A stretch of 43,877 bases of DNA, taken from contig JAKSTQ010000018.1 in assembly GCA_024402475.1 (NCBI GenBank), forward strand, positions 1-43,877. Reading direction: 5' to 3'. Of the stretch, positions 1 to 8,482 are shown in pieces (position 1 is the first letter of the stretch; every line of letters starts with the position of its first letter). The notes beneath the pieces are model-generated. The model was given only the letters and a program-made list of their open reading frames with translations, made no database searches and had not been told where the DNA came from. Position numbers and translations under genes: made by a program. The stretch is from Treponema sp. GTDB lineage: Bacteria > Spirochaetota > Spirochaetia > Treponematales > Treponemataceae.

Positions 1-2993
1 TGAAGGGAAAAAAGGTTGAACGCCGTTTCGGCTGGGACTGTCATGGACTTCCAGTTGAAAACCTTATCGAAAAAGAACTGGGACTCAACTCTAAGCACGA
101 AATCGAAGATTACGGGATTGCAAAATTCAATGATGCATGTAAAGCTTCAGTTCTTAAATATACTAATGAATGGCGCAAAACAATTACCCGTATGGGTCGC
201 TGGGTAGATTTTGACAACGACTACAAAACAATGAATCCTGAATTCATGGAATCAATCTGGTGGGTTGCAAAATCACTCTGGGACAAAGGTCTTATTTATG
301 AAGGTCAGTATATTCTTCCTTACTGTCCACGCTGTTCTACAGTACTTTCAAGTCACGAACTTGCTCAGGGATACAAAGACAAACAGGACCCTGCAGTAAC
401 AATCCGTTTTAAAGTTAAGACTTTACCTGCTGCAATTAATGACAGCGATCTTGATAATACATATTTTATTGCATGGACAACAACTCCTTGGACTCTTCCT
501 TCTAACCTTGGTCTTTGTATGGGACCAGAAGTTGAATATGTAAAACTTAAGGATAAGTCTGACGGAACAAATTACATCTTTGCAAAAGCTCGTATTTCAG
601 CTTACTTCAAAAACGAAGAAGATTACGAAATTCTCTGGACTCACAAAGGTAGTGAATTTATCGGTGCAACTTACGAACCCCTTTTCCCTTACTTTGCAGA
701 ACTTGCAGATCCAAAAGTATGTGAAGAAAAATCTGGTCAGAAATGTGAAGCCGGTGCATTCCGTATGTTCAATGCTGACTACGTTTCTACAGAAGATGGT
801 ACTGGTATCGTACATATTGCACCAGCATTTGGTGAAGAAGATAATAAAGTATTCCGCGGTTCTGGCGTTCCTAACGTTCAGCCTCTTGATGCAGAATGTA
901 AGTTTACAAAAGAAGTTTCTGATTACCAGGGAATCTTTGTAAAAGATGCAGATAAAGATATCATGGACCGTCTTAAGAAAGAAGGCAAGCTTGTTAAACG
1001 CGAAACTGTAAACCACCAGTATCCACACTGCTGGAGATGTAGTTCTCCTCTTATTTACCGTGGTATCGGTTCATGGTTTGTAAAAGTTGCAGATAACCAT
1101 GATGCACTTCTTAAAGCAAACAGCCAGATTAAATGGCAGCCAGAACACATTAAAGAAGGCCGCTTTGGTAAATGGCTTGCAGGAAGCCGTGACTGGGCAG
1201 TAAGCCGTAACCGTTACTGGGGTAACCCGATTCCTATCTGGAAATGTGACGATCCTGAATGTAACAACAGAATTTGTGTTGGAAGCCGTCAGGAACTCAA
1301 AGACCTTTCTGGAACATATCCAGAAGACCTTCATAAGCAGTATGTTGATCAGATTACATTCAAATGTACAAAATGTAATAACGGTACAATGAAGCGTATT
1401 CCAGAAGTATTTGACTGTTGGTTTGAATCTGGATCAATGCCTTATGCACAGCAGCATTATCCATTCGAAAACAAAGAATATTTTGACAGCCATTTCCCTG
1501 CAAACTTCATTTCTGAAGGTCTCGACCAGACACGCGGATGGTTCTATACACTTACTGTTCTTGCAGCTCTTATTTTTGATAAACCTGCATTCCAGAACTG
1601 TATCGTAAACGGAATTGTACTTGCATCAGACGGACGCAAGATGTCAAAATCTCTGCGTAACTATACAGACCCTGTAGAAGCAATCAATAAATTTGGTGCT
1701 GATGCAATCCGTCTGTTCCTCATGCATTCTCCTGTTGTTCGTGCAGACGAAATCCGTTACTCAGATGATGCTGTTCGTGATGTACTTAAATCTATCATCA
1801 TTCCTTTGTGGAACTCATACTCATTCTTTGTAACTTATGCAAATGTAGATAAGGCTCAGCCAACAGGACATCTTTTTGACAATAAAGTTCCATCTAATCC
1901 TCTGGATCACTGGATTCTTTCTGTAACACAGACTCTTGTTAAAGATGTTACAAAAGCTATGGAAGACTACGATCTTTCAGGCGCAATTGACCCGATTGTT
2001 TCTTTCATTGATCAGCTTAATAACTGGTACATCCGCCGTTCACGCCGCCGCTTCTGGAAATCAGAAAATGACAGCGATAAGGCAGAAGCATACGAAGCTC
2101 TCTACATTGCACTTAAGACATTCTGTAAAGTTGCAGCACCATTTGTTCCTTTCATTACAGAAACAATGTGGCAGAACCTTAAAACTGACGAAGACAAAAT
2201 CTCGGTTCACCTTGAAGATTATCCTGTTTACAATGAAGCATGGCATGATGAACATCTTGAATTCAAGATGAATACTGTTCAGAAAGCTGTTTCTATGGGA
2301 CGCAGCCTTCGTAACCAGTTCAACCTTAAGAACCGTCAGCCTCTTGCATCAATCGCACTTGTTACACGCAACAATGACGAAAAGAAAGTTCTTTCAGAAA
2401 TGATTGATTCTATCCGTGAAGAACTTAACGTTAAAAAAGTTATTTTCCATGAACGCGAAGATGAACTTGTTGAATTCAAGGCAAAGGCAAACTTCAAGGT
2501 TCTTGGTAAGGAACTCGGCGGTTTGATGAAAGATGCTGCAAACAAAATTGCAGAACTTGAACAGCATGCAATTCAGTCAATTCTTGACGGTTCTAAACTT
2601 GCAATCGAAATTAAAGATAAAGTAATTGATCTTACAGCAGAAAAAATTCTCGTAGACCGTATCGAAAAAGAAGACCTTAAAGTTCTTAATGAAGGAACAC
2701 TTACTGTTGGTCTTGATACTAAGATTACTGATGAACTTAAGAAAGAAGGCTACATTCGTGACCTGGTTCGCGGTATTCAGAACCTCCGTAAGGAATCTGG
2801 TCTTGAAGTTACTGACAGAATCGTTCTTACTGTTGGCGGTGATGACGAACTTAAAGCTGCATTTGACAGTTTCGCAAGTTTCGTATGTGAAGAAACACTT
2901 GCTGTAAGTTATAACTGGAATCCGGACATGAAGGATGCTGTTAAACTTGAAGCAGATGATAAAGTATGGAGCATCAGTCTTGAAAAAAAATAG
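1..2993 (+). CDS. ileS: Isoleucyl-tRNA synthetase, 5' end outside window
   Basis: Class I aminoacyl-tRNA synthetase that charges tRNA-Ile in the cytoplasm. The reading frame is open from the window edge (first full codon at base 3), so an estimated 40-60 N-terminal residues lie upstream; 996 residues are visible. The HIGH-type motif is HGLP (bases 42-53), and the KMSKS loop is intact at 1638-1652 in the context GRKMSKSLRNY. Zinc-type cysteine pairs occur in YCPRC and HCWRC, and in the segment before RIPEVFDCWFESGS. The anticodon-domain sequence WYIRRSRRRFW and the MGRWVDFDNDYKTM stretch resemble the eukaryote-like (type 2) IleRS branch rather than the E. coli branch; this branch includes mupirocin-insensitive enzymes. 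An internal ATG at 192 is not the start because homology continues upstream in frame. The stop overlaps the next gene by 14 bases. Confidence 0.95.
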   Translation, partial: KGKKVERRFGWDCHGLPVENLIEKELGLNSKHEIEDYGIAKFNDACKASVLKYTNEWRKTITRMGRWVDFDNDYKTMNPEFMESIWWVAKSLWDKGLIYEGQYILPYCPRCSTVLSSHELAQGYKDKQDPAVTIRFKVKTLPAAINDSDLDNTYFIAWTTTPWTLPSNLGLCMGPEVEYVKLKDKSDGTNYIFAKARISAYFKNEEDYEILWTHKGSEFIGATYEPLFPYFAELADPKVCEEKSGQKCEAGAFRMFNADYVSTEDGTGIVHIAPAFGEEDNKVFRGSGVPNVQPLDAECKFTKEVSDYQGIFVKDADKDIMDRLKKEGKLVKRETVNHQYPHCWRCSSPLIYRGIGSWFVKVADNHDALLKANSQIKWQPEHIKEGRFGKWLAGSRDWAVSRNRYWGNPIPIWKCDDPECNNRICVGSRQELKDLSGTYPEDLHKQYVDQITFKCTKCNNGTMKRIPEVFDCWFESGSMPYAQQHYPFENKEYFDSHFPANFISEGLDQTRGWFYTLTVLAALIFDKPAFQNCIVNGIVLASDGRKMSKSLRNYTDPVEAINKFGADAIRLFLMHSPVVRADEIRYSDDAVRDVLKSIIIPLWNSYSFFVTYANVDKAQPTGHLFDNKVPSNPLDHWILSVTQTLVKDVTKAMEDYDLSGAIDPIVSFIDQLNNWYIRRSRRRFWKSENDSDKAEAYEALYIALKTFCKVAAPFVPFITETMWQNLKTDEDKISVHLEDYPVYNEAWHDEHLEFKMNTVQKAVSMGRSLRNQFNLKNRQPLASIALVTRNNDEKKVLSEMIDSIREELNVKKVIFHEREDELVEFKAKANFKVLGKELGGLMKDAANKIAELEQHAIQSILDGSKLAIEIKDKVIDLTAEKILVDRIEKEDLKVLNEGTLTVGLDTKITDELKKEGYIRDLVRGIQNLRKESGLEVTDRIVLTVGGDDELKAAFDSFASFVCEETLAVSYNWNPDMKDAVKLEADDKVWSISLEKK

Positions 2994-3915
2994 AAAGTTT
3001 ATCTTAACTCTTATTACAAGCGTAATTACTCTTTTGTTCGCTGCTTGTTCTTCAACCGGAGGCTTGCAGGAACTTAGTGTAAATGTACATCCGTTTGACA
3101 TTCTTACTGAGAATGCATCAATGTATTTGAGTCTTCCTGTTCCACAGAATCCTGATCTTGCAGTTAGTTTGCTTGATGCTATGTATCCTAACCTTAATGA
3201 TTCAGAAAAGAAACAGCTCGTTGCTTCTTTGAATAATGTATATATGGCATGGGGCACTGCAGCAGATAAGAATCTTATTCAGGTAACAGGCGGCGTTACA
3301 ATTCCTTCAATGGGAAAGCTGCTTTTGAACTCAAATTACAGATCATCAAGTTACAGTGTATCTCAGATCGGTCAGGCTTATGATGCAATTTCAAATGTAA
3401 TTCCTTCAAGCTTTAGGGTTTATGATATTGGCGATGCTCAGCTGGTTTTCCCTTCAAAGAAAATCGTAGCGGTTGCAAAAGATGTTAAGCCTATGGTTAA
3501 CAGTTATTACAGCGAAGTTGTTTCCGGGCTTTTGATCAATGCATCAGGCAGTAACAGAGAAACATGGAAGAAAAGTGCAATTCATAATTATATGACAGCA
3601 TCTTCAAATGACCTTAGATTTTATATTAAAAATCCACAGGCTTTCATGTCTAATCTTCTTGCAAATGATTATTCAAATAAAATCTTTAAGCTTAATTACT
3701 GCAGGGGAAGTTTCAGTAAACTTGCTAATGGAAAATACAGTTTAAGTGTTGAACTTGATTTTGCTCAGTCTAATCTTGTTCAGCTTGCAATACCTGTAAT
3801 CAGACTTGCACTTGGACTTACAGACTTTAAAATTGTACAGAATTCTTCAACAAATATTACACTTTCAGATGTTCAGGTTAGTACAAAAGAACTTTTGAAA
3901 ATGCTTGGAAAATAA
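2980..3915 (+). CDS. Putative lipoprotein, unknown function
   Basis: A 311-residue predicted lipoprotein that I do not recognise. I place the start at TTG 2980: it follows GGAG (2968-2971) by eight bases and gives an N-terminus beginning MKKNRKFILTL, then a hydrophobic stretch and the lipobox LFAAC followed by SSTGG. The in-frame ATG at 2935 lies deep inside ileS and would put 15 charged and polar residues before the signal sequence. The gene overlaps the ileS stop by 14 bases, suggesting translational coupling. An A8 run (2983-2990) covers codons 2-4, a place where slippage would alter the signal peptide. The mature part has no obvious repeats or catalytic motifs. It could be an envelope lipoprotein anchored in either membrane. 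Confidence 0.8.
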   Translation: MKKNRKFILTLITSVITLLFAACSSTGGLQELSVNVHPFDILTENASMYLSLPVPQNPDLAVSLLDAMYPNLNDSEKKQLVASLNNVYMAWGTAADKNLIQVTGGVTIPSMGKLLLNSNYRSSSYSVSQIGQAYDAISNVIPSSFRVYDIGDAQLVFPSKKIVAVAKDVKPMVNSYYSEVVSGLLINASGSNRETWKKSAIHNYMTASSNDLRFYIKNPQAFMSNLLANDYSNKIFKLNYCRGSFSKLANGKYSLSVELDFAQSNLVQLAIPVIRLALGLTDFKIVQNSSTNITLSDVQVSTKELLKMLGK

Positions 3916-3933
3916 TTTCAAAAGGGGAAAATT

Positions 3934-4965
3934 ATGGCAGACGATAAAATTATTCTTAAGGCAGAAGATCTTGACGGTTATCTTACAAACGAAGATATCA
4001 GCGATCTTAAAGAACTTGATACAATGTTCAACGAAACAATGACTTTCTTTGAACCGTTAAATAAGGATAAAGTAATCGAAGGTTATGATAAGCTTGGTCA
4101 CAAAATGCAGGAAATCTGCAACAAGCATCCCCAGATTCAGGTTTATTCATTTGTTACTGAAGAAGGTGCTCATGCAGAAGCAAGTCATGTAATTTCTAAA
4201 CTCCGCGATGTAAAAACTGATCATCAGGAATTTATGTATTATTCACAGCGTGCTTACGAAATGCTTTTCCGCATGGCTTATACAGGAAAACATTCTGACA
4301 AGAAAAGTCACATTTTTGTACAGACTCCTGTTAATTATCCTGTTCAGAATTATGCTGTTCACAAAATTCCTGATGTTGATTCACTTGTAAATAACAGTGT
4401 TATGTGTGTAATGCTTCGTGGTGCACTTTTGCCTTCAATGATTATGTCAAAAGAAATCCAGGAATATTCTAATAATTACATTACACCATTTGCTTTGTTC
4501 AAAATCAGCCGTAATGATTCAAAGAAAGAAAATGATATGGAATATGTTCTTGACCTTAAAAAATCTTTCTTTAATCTTGAACAGCTTGACGGCAAAGACC
4601 TTATTTTTGCTGACCCAATGAATGCTACAGGCGGATCACTTGTTACTGTTGTTAAATATCTTCAGTCTCAGGGTGTTAAACCAAAATCAATTAAATTCTT
4701 CAATACAATTTCTACACTTAAAGGTTCAATTCGTGTTACTCGTGCTCTTGAAAACTGTACATGCTACACACTCTGGATTGATCCTGTTATGAACGAAAAA
4801 GCTTATATCATGCCTGGTCTTGGCGATGCAGGTGACCGTCTTAACGGCTGTGATAAAAAAGATGCACCAAGAAATATCATGCAGCTTGTTGCAGATTACG
4901 GACATAATATTTCTGGTCTTTATCGTACTCAGCTTTTTGAAATTGAAAAGACAGTTCTTGGTTAA
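3934..4965 (+). CDS. upp: Uracil phosphoribosyltransferase with N-terminal extension
   Basis: Expected to convert uracil and PRPP to UMP in pyrimidine salvage. The C-terminal two thirds match the UPRTase family: DPMNATGGS (about residues 227-235) is the PRPP loop, and PGLGDAGDR (294-302) is the uracil-binding signature. [12 protein letters not shown] near residue 89 resembles the usual beginning of the catalytic domain. The protein has 343 residues against about 208 for E. coli Upp; the extra 80 or so residues are N-terminal and of unknown role. ATG 3934 follows AAAGGGG by seven bases. The MLRG segment (160-163) is the counterpart of the usual ILRAG loop and is slightly divergent. Family assignment is secure; the exact nucleobase specificity is inferred. 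Confidence 0.85.
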   Translation: MADDKIILKAEDLDGYLTNEDISDLKELDTMFNETMTFFEPLNKDKVIEGYDKLGHKMQEICNKHPQIQVYSFVTEEGAHAEASHVISKLRDVKTDHQEFMYYSQRAYEMLFRMAYTGKHSDKKSHIFVQTPVNYPVQNYAVHKIPDVDSLVNNSVMCVMLRGALLPSMIMSKEIQEYSNNYITPFALFKISRNDSKKENDMEYVLDLKKSFFNLEQLDGKDLIFADPMNATGGSLVTVVKYLQSQGVKPKSIKFFNTISTLKGSIRVTRALENCTCYTLWIDPVMNEKAYIMPGLGDAGDRLNGCDKKDAPRNIMQLVADYGHNISGLYRTQLFEIEKTVLG

Positions 4966-4976
4966 ATAAATCTGAT

Positions 4977-5573
4977 TTGAAAAAACTTGCTGTTCTTATC
5001 TTAAGCGTTTTAATATTTTCCTCATGTAAAACAGGTAAATCCCTGATACCTGGGGAAAATAATTATCAGGAACATAATCTTTATACTCAATATTATAATC
5101 TTGCTGAAGAATATATGGAATTAAAAAAGTATTCCAAAGCTATTGAGTATTATAAATATGCATTAGAAGATAAACAGTTACGCGATGTTGTTTATTACAA
5201 GTTAGGGCAGGTTTATACTTACAATGGCGATTATGACCGTGCACTTGAAATTTATGAACAGTTATTAAAAAAAGATAAAGACAATGTCTCTTTTTTAATC
5301 TGTGCAGCTTATCTTTATTCCATGACAGGTAAAACCGAAACTGCACTTAAATTATATTCTGATCTTTTAGAAAAAAATCCCGACAACGAAAATATTCTTG
5401 TAAATTATATTAATCTTTTGATTTATCAGAAAGATTATGACAATGCAAAAACTAATTACGAAATTCTTGTAAAGAAATTTCCAGGCAACAAGAATATTGA
5501 AGCTTTAAAAGAAGAAATCAAAAAATACGAAGAATCTTCTATTAAAAAAGAAGCACAGGCTCCTAAAAATTAA
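4977..5573 (+). CDS. TPR-containing lipoprotein
   Basis: A 198-residue protein with a signal sequence beginning MKKLAVLILSVLIF and a lipobox-like FSSC at about residues 14-17, so probably a lipoprotein. The mature part carries consecutive tetratricopeptide-like helices: YSKAIEYYKYAL, YDRALEIYEQLL, TETALKLYSDLL and YDNAKTNYEILV, each about 34 residues apart. TPR arrays mediate protein-protein contacts; in the envelope they often scaffold outer-membrane or peptidoglycan machinery, but no partner can be named here. The start is TTG 4977, 11 bases after the upp stop, with no strong ribosome-binding site. The stop codon overlaps the stop codon of the convergent gene (TTAA at 5570-5573). Confidence 0.8.
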   Translation: MKKLAVLILSVLIFSSCKTGKSLIPGENNYQEHNLYTQYYNLAEEYMELKKYSKAIEYYKYALEDKQLRDVVYYKLGQVYTYNGDYDRALEIYEQLLKKDKDNVSFLICAAYLYSMTGKTETALKLYSDLLEKNPDNENILVNYINLLIYQKDYDNAKTNYEILVKKFPGNKNIEALKEEIKKYEESSIKKEAQAPKN

Positions 5574-6958
5574 TCTTCGATTCCTGCAATATATTTACGG
5601 TATTTTTCAGGGTTAACTCTGAAAGCAATGATTGGACTTTCTGCATCATCTGCTGCATGAATAAGTGCCTGGTCAGCTTCCATAATGATTCTTTGAGCAC
5701 TGATAAGTCGTAATGACCTTGAAGAAATACCGATGTACAGTTTTGCAGCCATTCCGTGTTTATTCAAAATGCCGCAGATTTCTGTATAGATTTCTTCAGA
5801 TGTTGCCATTGTCTTTTCGATATCTTTATTCTGAATAATAACTGCAAAACCTTCATTGTTATATTCAAAGATCATATCTTTGAACTGGAAAACTCCAAGA
5901 AGGAAGATTGCAATATCAACAGCACATTGTGATTTTAAGTCAAGACCAGGAATCTTAAAGAGAATAAGAGAAACATCCTGTTCACTTGATGCTGAACGAA
6001 CAAGTTCACTGTCAAGTCGAGTTTCAAGATAATCCTGGTAGCATACACCAGTTTCATTACTGAAAAGGCCTTTAGATCCTTCAGTTGATGCAGATGGTTC
6101 TTCAGGTTTTGGTTCAGGTTCATCAATAGGATTTGACTGAGAAACTTCTGCTGCAGATTTTTCTTCAAGGATTGAATCAGTTTCTGGAATGTCAAATTCT
6201 TCGTCCTGTTCATTAAGGTTTTCCTGAGACGATTGTTCAGAAAGAACAGGTTCATTAAAAGTTACAGGTTCTTCTTCTGGAACATAAAATTCTTCTTTGT
6301 CATCAATTTTTTCAGATTCTTCCAAATCCTGTGATTTTCCAAAAGACTCAGATTCGCTTGTTTTTGCGGTATCAGATGTAAAACTATTATTTTCTGTTAT
6401 ATCAACTTTATAAAAATCATCGTCAAGGACAAAATCAGATTTTGGTTTTGACGATGATTCTTCCTGTGTTTTTGAAACATAAAGATAAACAAGATAGATA
6501 AGGCAGAAAACTGTTCCTGCAAGAATTATAAGAAAAGCGATTTTAGCTTTAGAATAAATTACAGAAGAAGAAAGTGCATAAATTGATGCTGTAAGAGTGT
6601 AGGATGCTGAATTTTCTGTAGAAATTGTAGTGCTCTGTGAATAAGCAAACTTTGGATTTGTGAGTTTGCCTTCAGCAGGGAATCTGTAAATTACAATGTC
6701 GCCTTTGCGTAATTCAACATAATTATAGATGTCAGGAGCACCAACGGCTTTATTAAACTGATCAAGAAATGTTTTATCAACTTCTGTTGAATTGCTGATT
6801 AAACCGGCAGTCTGTGATGATAATTTATCAAAGCGAACCTTTGCGGATTCGTAACCAAGATTATAAGCTGAATTAAGGGAAACAAAAAGATAAACTAAAG
6901 CGCCTAAAAAAATGGCACAAATACCTGCAGAAATAACTTTAAATAAACTATTTTTCAT
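5570..6958 (-). CDS. Membrane protein with degenerate GGDEF-like domain
   Basis: A 462-residue protein, the last gene of the minus-strand run that begins at 13391 and six bases after the preceding Maf-type gene. It has a membrane segment at about residues 7-29, a roughly 100-residue extracytoplasmic region, a second membrane segment at about 140-165, then a long acidic, proline- and serine-rich linker (about 165-295). The last 160 residues align by eye with the GGDEF fold: TGVCYQDYLETRL resembles the LTGLxNRRYLEERL opening, and ADQALIHAADDAESPIIAF resembles the closing ADQALYxAK segment. At the signature position it reads NNEGFAVII, so the GG(D/E)EF active site is lost. It is therefore probably not a diguanylate cyclase but a sensor or scaffold, perhaps nucleotide-binding. 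Confidence 0.65.
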   Translation of the reverse strand: MKNSLFKVISAGICAIFLGALVYLFVSLNSAYNLGYESAKVRFDKLSSQTAGLISNSTEVDKTFLDQFNKAVGAPDIYNYVELRKGDIVIYRFPAEGKLTNPKFAYSQSTTISTENSASYTLTASIYALSSSVIYSKAKIAFLIILAGTVFCLIYLVYLYVSKTQEESSSKPKSDFVLDDDFYKVDITENNSFTSDTAKTSESESFGKSQDLEESEKIDDKEEFYVPEEEPVTFNEPVLSEQSSQENLNEQDEEFDIPETDSILEEKSAAEVSQSNPIDEPEPKPEEPSASTEGSKGLFSNETGVCYQDYLETRLDSELVRSASSEQDVSLILFKIPGLDLKSQCAVDIAIFLLGVFQFKDMIFEYNNEGFAVIIQNKDIEKTMATSEEIYTEICGILNKHGMAAKLYIGISSRSLRLISAQRIIMEADQALIHAADDAESPIIAFRVNPEKYRKYIAGIED

Positions 6959-6964
6959 AACATA

Positions 6965-8482
6965 TCAATTATACTGTAGAATTGTTGTCCTTGCAAGTTT
7001 TAAGATGTCAGAATATGATTCAATTTCAGGATGTTTTTTTCTTAAAAATGCCAGCAGAGGAAGTAATGTTTTTGTAAAATCGTTAACTTCAAGAGTCTTT
7101 GTTTCCTGCATTTCATTCATGTTGAGTTCGTAATTTCTGATGAATGCGCAATAGTCAAAATGCTGCTTTTGTGGTTTATAATTTTGAGAATTGTTTGAAC
7201 TGCAGTAATATATGCTGTTTTCATTTCTGTAAATAAAATTATTCTGTTCAAACCAGGCTTCAATTGAGTTGCGGTAACTTTCCATTACAGGACTTATTTT
7301 TTTTGAAGTTGCTTTACCTAAAATTTCTGTTTTGGAATCAGTAAGTTCAGTCCTGTATACAAGTTTATTAAATGAATTTTCTGATGTTAATACGCGGCTT
7401 TCATCTTTTAAATACAGACAGTCCAGGTATGTTCCTTTTGTATAAGCTTTCCCCAGAAGATAAGAAAAGTCAGCACCAAAGATTTCTATCTTTGAAAAAC
7501 CAAAAGTTCTTGCAATATCTGCCGTAGTCACAGTTACAGTACCGCTTCCGCTTGATATAAACGGCAATTTAAGTGTGGAGTCAAAATTTTTGGCATACAG
7601 ACTTAACGGATGATTTGACTGAATGAAAAAAACTTTACCGCCGCCTTTTTCTATGTAATCAACCAGTGCAGTATTGCAGCCGATGTCCAGAATAAAAAGA
7701 ATGTCATTTACATCACGTCCAATAAAATGTGTCATGGAAACATTCTGCGGATCAATGCTGACTACAATCTGCGGCTTAATGTTTTCTTTTTCAAGTACGC
7801 TGAATGCAGTATCAGTACTTATTATGCAATATTTATCCTGATTATGTTTAATAAGATTTTTTGTGATGTCAAAGGAAGGGCCTGCTGCAATTATTGCTGC
7901 TGTTTTATCAGTATCCACAATAAAGTCAAAATCTTTAAGATTGTTGATTTTTTTTAAATTATTGAAAATATTTTTATGCCATAATTTTCCAAAATGGGAC
8001 TGAACAGAGTAGTCTCTTGAAATCTCATTAAGAGTTTCTTTTACTGTTTGAATCAGATTTTCGGAAAGTTCTTTAAAATGATTTGTCCATGGTGTGTACG
8101 GAATAACATTAATTCCGCCATAAACTGCAGGAAAATAATATTTAAGTAAAGTCTCTTTTAAGTCACGGGCACAGATTATTTTAACTTTATTACTTTCGGA
8201 AAGTTTTTTTACCTGTTCAATCTGCATTAGAAAATCAATGTCTTTTTCTGTATTTTCCACACAGATAATTACGCTTTCAGGAAATTTTTCCATAAATGCC
8301 TGAATGTGATAACCAGCCGCAATTCCTAAAATGACTGTAAATCCACTGGCACTCTTTACATTCTGAGCAAATAACGATGCCTCTTTTAACGGTGAATATT
8401 TTGAGTTTAAGGTTTTATTATTTTCTAAGACAGGAATTACATTTCCATCTTTTGCTGTTATAAGTGAAACATAATTTGTCAT
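6965..8482 (-). CDS. DUF115/Maf-type motility-associated glycosyltransferase-like protein, copy 2
   Basis: A 505-residue member of the DUF115 (MptE-like, also called motility-associated factor) family. The central signature AIIAAGPSFD (about 196-205) starts a Rossmann-like core, followed by ISTDTAFSVL, a PQIVVSIDPQ strand, SSGSGTVTVTTADIA and FGADFSYLLGKAY. In Campylobacter and Helicobacter, Maf proteins are needed to put nonulosonic acid glycans on flagellin, and treponemal flagellins are known to be glycosylated, so flagellin glycosylation is the leading hypothesis. The start ATG overlaps the stop of the upstream paralogue (ATGA at 8479-8482). The N-terminal 190 residues form a variable domain typical of the family. 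Confidence 0.75.
   Translation of the reverse strand: MTNYVSLITAKDGNVIPVLENNKTLNSKYSPLKEASLFAQNVKSASGFTVILGIAAGYHIQAFMEKFPESVIICVENTEKDIDFLMQIEQVKKLSESNKVKIICARDLKETLLKYYFPAVYGGINVIPYTPWTNHFKELSENLIQTVKETLNEISRDYSVQSHFGKLWHKNIFNNLKKINNLKDFDFIVDTDKTAAIIAAGPSFDITKNLIKHNQDKYCIISTDTAFSVLEKENIKPQIVVSIDPQNVSMTHFIGRDVNDILFILDIGCNTALVDYIEKGGGKVFFIQSNHPLSLYAKNFDSTLKLPFISSGSGTVTVTTADIARTFGFSKIEIFGADFSYLLGKAYTKGTYLDCLYLKDESRVLTSENSFNKLVYRTELTDSKTEILGKATSKKISPVMESYRNSIEAWFEQNNFIYRNENSIYYCSSNNSQNYKPQKQHFDYCAFIRNYELNMNEMQETKTLEVNDFTKTLLPLLAFLRKKHPEIESYSDILKLARTTILQYN

Noticed and set aside
2983..2990. Programmed frameshift fusing IleS to the lipoprotein at A8
   Set aside because: A fusion would need a +1 shift, whereas A runs favour -1, and a lipoprotein signal fused behind a cytoplasmic synthetase makes no sense; simple overlap with a TTG start explains it.
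2577..3257. 226-residue minus-strand frame over the ileS/lipoprotein junction
   Set aside because: It lies opposite clear coding sequence, has Phe/Cys/Lys-rich composition typical of antisense frames and matches no family.
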